Source: CBINFS01 sp966250015
Lineage (GTDB): Bacteria; Bacteroidota; Rhodothermia; Rhodothermales; DASSAV01
Direction of reading: 5' to 3'
DNA: 20,772 nt
Assembly: GCA_966250015.1 (NCBI GenBank)
Contig: CBINFS010000053.1
Coordinates: 1 to 20,772 of the forward strand
Shown here: piece after piece, positions 15,344-20,772 of the stretch
Layout of the letters: every line of letters starts with the position of its first letter
Position numbering within the stretch: position 1 is the first letter of the stretch
The notes under the pieces: model-generated
Seen by the model: the letters and a program-made list of their open reading frames with translations, nothing else
What the model was told of the DNA's origin: nothing
The model's database searches: none
Position numbers and translations under genes: made by a program

Positions 15344-16661
15344 ACTGCCTCATGAATACCTTCCTGTACTCCGCTTCACGCTCCGGAAAAAGCACCTTGA
15401 ACGTCTCGCCGTCGACTGCGCCTTCCTGGAGCCGCCGCTTTTCGAATACCGGCATCTCGATGCCCGTCACGGCCTTTACGCCGCGCCGAACGACCTCGCC
15501 CTTGAGCGCGTAAAGCTTCTGATGGTCCCAATTGGTAAGCTCGATGAATGGGATGCCCTCGGACACCTCGATCACGTTGGGCAGCGAATACGGGCTGAAC
15601 CCCTGGAATCCGAGCATGCGCGCGGGAGCGTAGGTACGGACGTGCCCGCGGCTCTGGCCGCCCGAGTACGTCAGCGAGTGCTTGATCGCGCCGACGCCCC
15701 ATCCCTCGTGGTAAAGCATCAGGTTGTTGAGCACACTCCGGATGGTCAGCTCGGGGTTGGCCTCGATGGGATAGTCCTTCAGGTTCTCGTCGCCGCCGTC
15801 GCCGTCGACGAGGTACTTCCAGTCGGGATAGCGCTGCCGGATGCCTTTGCAGAGCGCAAGCGTCATCGTCGCAGCCTGAACGTCGAGGGGTTTGTAATCC
15901 TCGACGACGCGAATGGCTTCCTTGAAATCGACGTCCTCCGGTGCAACCTGCACGACCTCGAGGAACATCGACAGGCCGAGGCGATCGAGGAACTCGAACG
16001 CCTGCTCGGTGTCGGCCCCGCCCCGCACCGACAGCGTAAAGGCCTTCAGCCGCGCCGGCGATTCACCCCGCTTCAGGAGCAGGTGGTAGAGCGTCAGGAA
16101 AACCGATCCGCTGTCGATCCCTCCCGAGAACAGCACCCCGATGGGCTCCTTCGGATCGATCCGGTCGAGCCACTTGTCACATTCGTTAGCAAGCGCGCCG
16201 ATGTAGGCGGCGCCGATGCGGTCGAGGTCCGTCGGCAGCTTGTTTTGCTCTGGTGTGAAGAAGCGCGTGTAGTTCGGATTGGGGTCCGGGCAGCCGACGA
16301 GCTGAATCTCGACGATGTAGTGCGCCGGCACCATACGCGTGTACGACGGGTGGAACTGGTCGCCGAGACCCTCGCCCTCGAGGAAGTCGCGGATCTCGTC
16401 AATCCGTTCGGCGACGACGAGGCACGGGCCCTCGACACGTTTCGCCAGGAAGTAGCGCATCGGGCGGCCTATCGACCGCGCCATACGGACGGTGATCCCC
16501 TCCTTCGCAATGATAGCAAACTGGCCGTCGATCGCACGGACACGTTCGGGATCGCCCGATCGTACGGCTTCCTCAGCCTCTTCCGCCGTCACATTCAGAA
16601 AGACGTTCGCTTCCGGATCGAGCAGGTTCACTAGCCGCTCAACATAAGTCGTGTGGTGCAT
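15336..16661 (-). CDS. AsnB-related ATP-dependent ligase, unassigned
   Basis: The 441-residue product is shorter than AsnB. The N-terminal 170 residues are a degenerate glutaminase-like domain: IDGQFAIIAKEG and ARSIGRPMRYFL echo AsnB, but there is no N-terminal Cys (it begins MHHTTY). The synthetase domain keeps the PP-loop FSGGIDSGS (178-186) and an intact DGDGGDE box (286-292). It should therefore adenylate a carboxylate (or similar) and couple it to an amine, without taking ammonia from glutamine itself. It is clearly distinct from the lasso cyclase homologue. It overlaps the radical SAM gene, which it precedes in the operon. The substrate is unknown. Confidence 0.85.
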   Translation of the reverse strand: MHHTTYVERLVNLLDPEANVFLNVTAEEAEEAVRSGDPERVRAIDGQFAIIAKEGITVRMARSIGRPMRYFLAKRVEGPCLVVAERIDEIRDFLEGEGLGDQFHPSYTRMVPAHYIVEIQLVGCPDPNPNYTRFFTPEQNKLPTDLDRIGAAYIGALANECDKWLDRIDPKEPIGVLFSGGIDSGSVFLTLYHLLLKRGESPARLKAFTLSVRGGADTEQAFEFLDRLGLSMFLEVVQVAPEDVDFKEAIRVVEDYKPLDVQAATMTLALCKGIRQRYPDWKYLVDGDGGDENLKDYPIEANPELTIRSVLNNLMLYHEGWGVGAIKHSLTYSGGQSRGHVRTYAPARMLGFQGFSPYSLPNVIEVSEGIPFIELTNWDHQKLYALKGEVVRRGVKAVTGIEMPVFEKRRLQEGAVDGETFKVLFPEREAEYRKVFMRQYV

Positions 16662-16852
16662 GGATCTCGGTGATTAAATGGACTGGATTAAAAACATCGG
16701 ACCCTGAAAATAGGCTTATCCTCCCGACTCCGCAACGGACGGTTTCCGCTTTTGACGGTGCCGCGCGAAATCACCAACCACATGTTTGAATCTTATTCCA
16801 GCTTAGATTAGTTTGTTATACAAATTTATATAATTGAGCTCGGGCTCAGCGG
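16662..16852. promoter_or_regulatory. Divergent AT-rich control region of the AsnB-like unit and the TA module
   Basis: This 191-base spacer is markedly AT-rich at its right end. A TATAAT box lies at 16829-16834, followed directly by the dyad TGAGC-TCGG-GCTCA (16835-16848) that ends four bases before the toxin ATG. Such a dyad over a toxin-antitoxin promoter is a plausible autoregulation site for the XRE antitoxin. No good -35 hexamer sits at 17 bases, so the promoter call is tentative. Confidence 0.35.
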
Positions 16853-17230
16853 ATGCCAACTGTACCGCACCAGAGACGCCACAAACCATTATTCTGGTTA
16901 GGAAGCTCGTATAAAGACTACATCGCCTTTCCTGAGGACGTGCAAGACGATGCGGGGCATCAGCTCGAGCTGGTGCAAAGGGGTCTTGATCCACTCGATT
17001 TCCAACCAATGCCCGAAATTGGTCCGGGTGTTATTGAAATCCGGGTTGACGAAGATCGAGAAACGTATCGCGTCTTCTATGTAGCCAGATTCGAGGAGGC
17101 AGTTTACATACTTCACGCTTTCAAGAAGAAGTCTAAGAAAGGCAAAGCAACACCGAAACACGACCTTGAGGTTGCAAGGCAGCGGTACAAAAATCTGATC
17201 AATTACCGCGCATCAGCGAGACGGAGGTAA
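16853..17230 (+). CDS. HigB-like (RelE/Gp49, DUF891) toxin
   Basis: This 125-residue protein has the Gp49-like order: FWLGSSYKDYIAFPEDVQDD, then GVIEIRVDEDRETYRVFYVA, then VYILHAFKKKSKKGKATPK. These match the RelE-fold HigB toxins, which cut ribosome-bound mRNA. The gene precedes its antitoxin, the order typical of hig modules, with three bases between the stop and the GTG of the next frame. Local base composition is lower in GC than the surrounding genes, which suggests acquisition by transfer. The Lys-rich C-terminal segment fits an RNA-binding toxin. Confidence 0.88.
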   Translation: MPTVPHQRRHKPLFWLGSSYKDYIAFPEDVQDDAGHQLELVQRGLDPLDFQPMPEIGPGVIEIRVDEDRETYRVFYVARFEEAVYILHAFKKKSKKGKATPKHDLEVARQRYKNLINYRASARRR

Positions 17231-17233
17231 AAC

Positions 17234-17578
17234 GTGCGACAGATTATCGGGGGGAATGAAGCCATGAAAGAAGAAATTGGACACATCACGCCAGAAGGCG
17301 TAAGCATTTTTGACGATCTGGGACGAGATCCAGAGAAGGTATATAGTCTCAAGATCCGAAGCGGACTGATGAACGAATTGATCGCGTTTGTGCGAGAAAA
17401 CAACCTGAATCAGACTGAGGCAGCTGAGCGTTTGGGCGTAGCACAGGGTCGGATTAGTCTTCTCATGAACGGGCGAATCTCCAAATTCACCATCGATGCA
17501 CTCGCCGAAATGCAATATCGCGCTGGAATCGCAGAGAAATCCCGATACCTCGTATACTCGGGAGACGATCTGGAATAA
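17234..17578 (+). CDS. HigA-like XRE-family antitoxin
   Basis: This 114-residue protein has a central helix-turn-helix, LNQTEAAERLGVAQGRISLL, followed by MNGRISKFTIDAL, characteristic of HigA antitoxins with this type of toxin. The GTG at 17234 has an excellent GGAGG six bases upstream that overlaps the toxin stop region. An internal ATG at 17264, also with a G-rich stretch before it, could serve as a start for a 104-residue form. It should bind and neutralise the toxin and repress the operon. The dyad at 16835-16848 is a candidate operator (inference). Confidence 0.88.
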   Translation: MRQIIGGNEAMKEEIGHITPEGVSIFDDLGRDPEKVYSLKIRSGLMNELIAFVRENNLNQTEAAERLGVAQGRISLLMNGRISKFTIDALAEMQYRAGIAEKSRYLVYSGDDLE

Positions 17579-17739
17579 ATACTCGTTCATTTCCGGCCTC
17601 AAACCGTATTCGCCACGGAGAAAATCCTCACTTAACAGAAGTATACTCTTCTCTTCACCCCGGAACCGCCGGTCCGTGAAATCGTCGGAACGAGAGTCGT
17701 ACGTGGGTATTCGTCGGGTCTCTGACACAGGTGAAGGGT

Positions 17740-18372
17740 ATGAAGGAGCGCGAGCAGCAAAAAGCCTCGGGGAAGTGGTTCTGGTCGGAACATTCACGCC
17801 GCGACTTTTTCCGGCGTTTCCTTGCACTGTTGCCGCTGCCGGCAGTGCTCACAACGGCTCTGGGAGCCCGGACGCTCCCGCCGACGCCACAGTGCGGTGA
17901 CGATGACGAGCCCACGCCGTCGCAGACCGAAGGACCGTTTTTCACGCCCCGTTCGCCCGAACGGCGCTCGCTTCTGGAGCCGGGGCTCAAAGGCCAGCGA
18001 CTCGTGGTAGAGGGGATGGTGCTGACTACCTCGTGTACCCCCATCGCCGGAGCGTTGCTCGATTTCTGGCAGGCGGACGACGACGGCGCGTACGACAACT
18101 TCGGCTACCGGCTGCGCGGCCACCAGTTCACCGACGACGAGGGCCGGTTCCGCCTGGAAACCATTGTCCCCGGAGCCTACACCGGCCGAACGCGGCACAT
18201 TCACGTCAAGGTGCAGGCGCCGGGCGGACGCATCCTGACGACGCAGCTTTACTTCCCTGGCGAACCTCGCAACGACCGGGACCGCATCTTCAACCCTGCC
18301 CTGCTGGTCGACATGCAAGGCACGGACGATGAACCTCATGCACGCTTCGACTTCGTCCTGCGTGCCGGGTAG
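17740..18372 (+). CDS. Tat-exported intradiol ring-cleavage dioxygenase-family protein
   Basis: The product is 210 residues. A Tat signal, SRRDFFRRFLALLPLPAV, sits at residues 19-36, with a likely cleavage site after ALGA. The mature part starts with the family hallmark TEGPFF. All four iron(III) ligands expected for intradiol dioxygenases are visible: Tyr118 (GAYDN), Tyr147 (PGAYTG), and His153 and His155 (RHIHVKV), followed by TTQLYFPGEP. Cytoplasmic relatives open catechol or protocatechuate rings; export here suggests action on external aromatics. ATG 17740 follows AGGTGAAGGGT; a GTG at 17731 is an alternative. No other aromatic-degradation gene is nearby, so the substrate is unknown. Confidence 0.88.
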   Translation: MKEREQQKASGKWFWSEHSRRDFFRRFLALLPLPAVLTTALGARTLPPTPQCGDDDEPTPSQTEGPFFTPRSPERRSLLEPGLKGQRLVVEGMVLTTSCTPIAGALLDFWQADDDGAYDNFGYRLRGHQFTDDEGRFRLETIVPGAYTGRTRHIHVKVQAPGGRILTTQLYFPGEPRNDRDRIFNPALLVDMQGTDDEPHARFDFVLRAG

Positions 18373-18441
18373 CCACCCTTTTCAACCGACAACATCATTT
18401 TTAAGCTAACACTAACCAATCCTCACCAATTCCCAGAACTC

Positions 18442-18981
18442 ATGATGAAGCGATTACTTCTGATTTCCGGATTCCTCTTCTGCGCCACACTCTACCTGAT
18501 GGCGCCAACCGTGCAGGCCCAACCCGAGGTTCGGGCGAGCCCCGCCGCAAAGGTATCCCAGACGATCGGCACGACGGTGGTGGACATTTCCTACAGCAGG
18601 CCGGGCGTGAAAGGACGGCAGATCTTCGGCGACCTCGTACCGTGGGGCCAGCCCTGGCGTGCAGGCGCCAACGAGCCGACGACGTTCACCTTCAGCAACG
18701 ACGTCGTGATCCAGGGGCAGCCGCTGGAAGCCGGAACCTACAACTTTTTCGTCCGTCCGGCCGAAAGCGGGGATTGGGAAGCCATTTTCACGACGGAAGT
18801 GCGCTGGGGCACACAATTCGACCAGGCTGAGCCCGTCCTGACCGTGAACGTCACCCCGCAGGACGCCCCCGCTCAGGAGTGGCTGATCTACCGATTCGAA
18901 AACCTCAGCCCCACGTCAGCCGACCTCATCCTCCACTGGGCCGACAAGCAGCTACCCATCACGATCCAGGTCGGCAACTGA
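18442..18981 (+). CDS. Secreted DUF2911 domain protein
   Basis: This 179-residue protein has an N-terminal signal peptide (MMKRLLLISGFLFCATLYLM) and a cleavage site near VQA-QPE. The remainder is one DUF2911 domain: ISYSRPGVKGRQIFGDLVPW, then WRAGANEPTTFTFSNDV, then PLEAGTYNFFVRP. The family is common in Bacteroidota and has no established function; its members look like periplasmic or outer-surface beta proteins. It stands alone, 69 bases after the dioxygenase gene on the same strand, and is followed by a strong terminator. Confidence 0.9.
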   Translation: MMKRLLLISGFLFCATLYLMAPTVQAQPEVRASPAAKVSQTIGTTVVDISYSRPGVKGRQIFGDLVPWGQPWRAGANEPTTFTFSNDVVIQGQPLEAGTYNFFVRPAESGDWEAIFTTEVRWGTQFDQAEPVLTVNVTPQDAPAQEWLIYRFENLSPTSADLILHWADKQLPITIQVGN

Positions 18982-19017
18982 GGAAATTATGGGGGTGTAT
19001 AAATCCCCGAAAATCGC

Positions 19018-19058
19018 AAAACCCCTGTAGTCTTCTTTTTTGGACTTCAGGGGTTTTT
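19018..19058. terminator. Bidirectional intrinsic terminator between DUF2911 gene and hemL
   Basis: AAACCCCTGTAGTC-type left arm (19018-19032) pairs with GACTTCAGGGGTTTT (19043-19058) with one mismatch. The stem is GC-rich at its base and flanked by an A-run on the left and a T-run on the right. It can stop transcription from both converging genes. Confidence 0.85.
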
Positions 19059-19081
19059 ATGTAACCAGGTCTGGTAAATAT

Positions 19082-20395
19082 CTACCCCTCCACCTCTTCC
19101 AGCGCCTTTCGCTGGGCGCGGATGGTGCGGGCGATTTCCTCTTCACCGTGTCGTGTCGAGAAGAAAAAGGCTTCGAACTGCGAGGGAGCAAGGTAAATGC
19201 CCTCGCGGAGCATGGCGTGGAAGTAACGGGCGTACTTGGCCGTGTCGCACGTTAAGGCCGTCCTGAAGTCGACCACCTTCTCTTCGGTGAAGAAGAACCC
19301 GGCCATCGACCCGACACGTGCGGTGTAATAGTTTTTGCCAATGGCGCGCAGATTCTCACGGATGCCCTCGTCGAGCGCCCGGCCGGTCGCTTCAAGGCGG
19401 TCGTAAAGGTCCGACTGGTCGGCGATCTTCCGCAGGAGCGCGTAGCCGGCATTCATCGCCAGGGGGTTGCCCGAGAGCGTCCCGGCCTGGTAGACCGGGC
19501 CCGACGGAGAGACGAATTCCATGATCTCCTTCCGCCCGCCGTAAGCCCCGACTGGCAGGCCGGCGCCGATGATCTTGCCGAGCGTCGTCAGGTCGGGTTT
19601 GATCCCGTAAAGCTCCTGCGCCCCGCCCCGGGCTACCCGGAAACCGGTCATCACCTCGTCGAAGATCAGCACGATCCCCTCGTCAGTGCAGAGCTGCCGG
19701 AGCCCCTCGAGGAAGCCCGGCTCGGGGAGGATGCACCCCATGTTGCCCGCCACCGGCTCGACGATGAGGCACGCGATCTCACCCCGGTTTGCGGCGACGA
19801 GCGAGCGAACGTGCTCGAGGTCGTTGTAACGGGCGATCAGCGTGTCTCGGGCGGTGCCGGCCGTGACGCCGGGGCTGTTCGGCACCCCGAACGTCATCGC
19901 GCCGCTTCCCGCCGCGATCAGGAAGAAGTCCGCGTGGCCGTGGTAATTGCCCTCGAACTTGATCACCTTCTCGCGGCCGGTGAATCCGCGCGCCAGCCGC
20001 ACGGCGCTCATCGTCGCCTCCGTACCGGAGTTCACCATCCGGACGACCTCGATCGACGGCACCAGCTCGCAGATCAGCTCCGCCACGCGGACCTCGATCT
20101 CGGTCGGCGCCCCGAACGACGTCGAGTGGATAGCCGCCTCCCGGACGGCCGCCACCACGTCGGGGTCGGCATGCCCGAAAAGCATCGGCCCCCACGACCC
20201 GACGTAGTCGACGTACCGGTTGCCGTCGACGTCCTCCAGGTACGCCCCTTCGGCTTTTCGGATGAAGAGCGGCGTCCCGCCGACACTCCTGAACGCCCGT
20301 ACCGGCGAGTTCACCCCCCCGGGAATCACTTTCTGCGCCCGCTCGAATAGCGCGGCGCTCGTGGGATAGGATTTATCTGAATTCATTTGTGACAT
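19082..20395 (-). CDS. hemL: Glutamate-1-semialdehyde 2,1-aminomutase
   Basis: The product is 437 residues, the usual length. Hallmarks are the opening LFERAQKVIPGGVNSPVRAF, the PLP pocket IFDEVMTGFRVARGG, and the Schiff-base lysine Lys274 in TTLGKIIGAGLPVGAYGG. The enzyme converts glutamate-1-semialdehyde to 5-aminolevulinate in the C5 route to haem and other tetrapyrroles, in the cytoplasm. It is probably transcribed alone: a terminator lies downstream and an intergenic repeat upstream. The ATG at 20395 is chosen; a second ATG three codons in is equally possible. No clear Shine-Dalgarno is present. Confidence 0.97.
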   Translation of the reverse strand: MSQMNSDKSYPTSAALFERAQKVIPGGVNSPVRAFRSVGGTPLFIRKAEGAYLEDVDGNRYVDYVGSWGPMLFGHADPDVVAAVREAAIHSTSFGAPTEIEVRVAELICELVPSIEVVRMVNSGTEATMSAVRLARGFTGREKVIKFEGNYHGHADFFLIAAGSGAMTFGVPNSPGVTAGTARDTLIARYNDLEHVRSLVAANRGEIACLIVEPVAGNMGCILPEPGFLEGLRQLCTDEGIVLIFDEVMTGFRVARGGAQELYGIKPDLTTLGKIIGAGLPVGAYGGRKEIMEFVSPSGPVYQAGTLSGNPLAMNAGYALLRKIADQSDLYDRLEATGRALDEGIRENLRAIGKNYYTARVGSMAGFFFTEEKVVDFRTALTCDTAKYARYFHAMLREGIYLAPSQFEAFFFSTRHGEEEIARTIRAQRKALEEVEG

Positions 20396-20580
20396 GATCG
20401 TGGATAGGAATATTGCAAAACAGGCGCTTCAATATACCACTCCCCCTGCTTCCCTGCCGCTGAGGTCCACGGCCAGTGTGGTCAGGAAAAATTGTTTGAC
20501 AACACGAAGACGCGAAGAAAGTTGGGCGTATGTAAAACGCGACCGTTTTGGTTATCTCCTACGGTGACTGAAGACTGGAC
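20396..20580. other. Upstream region of hemL, no gene seen
   Basis: This 185-base spacer must contain the hemL promoter. A TTGACA occurs at 20496-20501 on the plus strand, but no matching -10 box follows at a useful distance and no plus-strand gene follows. I see no other element. Confidence 0.4.
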
Positions 20581-20713
20581 AAATTGCTCCCCTGGACGGG
20601 CCTGTCCCGCGCTCGACGCGGGAGGAGCTGTCGCGCAGCGACTGAGGGGTAGATCATTCTATTTACTTCTCTTTTGCCGGGTCAAAAGAGAAGCAGAAAA
20701 CCCCTTTGAAATC
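20581..20713 (-). repeat. Palindromic intergenic repeat, right copy (inverted)
   Basis: The reverse complement of 1-131, with about seven substitutions and a 2-base insertion. The same three stem-loops are conserved. Where the copies differ inside the left copy's outer arms, this copy has the better-paired form (CCCCT with AGGGG). Conservation of stems rather than of any reading frame points to a structural repeat such as a REP/BIME element. The 59 bases to its right (20714-20772) show no feature I can name. Confidence 0.85.
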
Positions 20714-20772
20714 GAATCCCGCGGATCCATCTCTCCCCAGGATACCCACGACCCCTACCGAACGGCGCCGAT

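Noticed and set aside
15054..16634. Plus-strand open frame of 526 codons
   Set aside because: It lies opposite the AsnB-like and radical SAM genes, has no recognisable domain, and shows shadow-type composition.
1..20772. Composite transposon bounded by the two terminal repeats
   Set aside because: No transposase, integrase or target duplication is visible, and the segment contains housekeeping genes (rnr, hemL).

Overview
The window is a high-GC bacterial chromosome segment. It most likely comes from the Bacteroidota/Rhodothermota side of the tree. The support is a DUF5687 permease paired with its ABC ATPase, a secreted DUF2911 protein, a DUF2249/hemerythrin/NnrS-like operon, and often weak Shine-Dalgarno sequences. 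This placement is inferred from gene content only. No rRNA, tRNA, CRISPR array or transposase was seen.

Layout, left to right. Positions 1-131 hold a dispersed-type palindromic repeat. A near-identical copy in inverted orientation lies at 20581-20713, so the two bracket the window. Positions 292-4345 (minus strand) carry genes of the kind that accompany nitric-oxide and denitrification metabolism: a hemerythrin, then a compact run of DUF2249, an unknown possibly TIM-barrel-like protein, DUF2249, a MIP18/DUF59 Fe-S assembly factor, DUF2249, a CopD-like membrane protein and an NnrS-like membrane protein. Positions 4407-5930 encode a cell-wall amidase. Positions 6031-6563 hold a Uma2-type nuclease gene broken by one missing base. 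RNase R (6732-8849) follows divergently, then the DUF5687 permease and its ATPase (8943-11145).

The most interesting part is 11238-14380 (plus strand). It holds an asparagine-synthetase-like lasso cyclase homologue, a 64-residue precursor peptide with the full lasso leader motif YxxPxLxxxGxxxxxT, a strong intrinsic terminator, and an HPr-kinase-like protein. The two proteins that normally process lasso leaders, the RRE protein B1 and the transglutaminase-like protease B2, are absent from the window. Converging on this set from the minus strand is an overlapping two-gene unit (14402-16661): a second, different AsnB-like ligase and a radical SAM enzyme with a Cys-rich C-terminus. I cannot assign this unit to a known pathway. 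Whether the two sets form one locus is open.

The right part holds a HigB/HigA-type toxin-antitoxin pair (16853-17578) in a locally AT-rich patch, a Tat-exported intradiol-dioxygenase-family protein (17740-18372), a secreted DUF2911 protein (18442-18981), a bidirectional terminator, and hemL for tetrapyrrole synthesis (19082-20395, minus strand).

Housekeeping genes (rnr, hemL, the amidase) therefore alternate with accessory ones (the RiPP cassette, the AsnB/radical SAM pair, the TA module and the Uma2 remnant).
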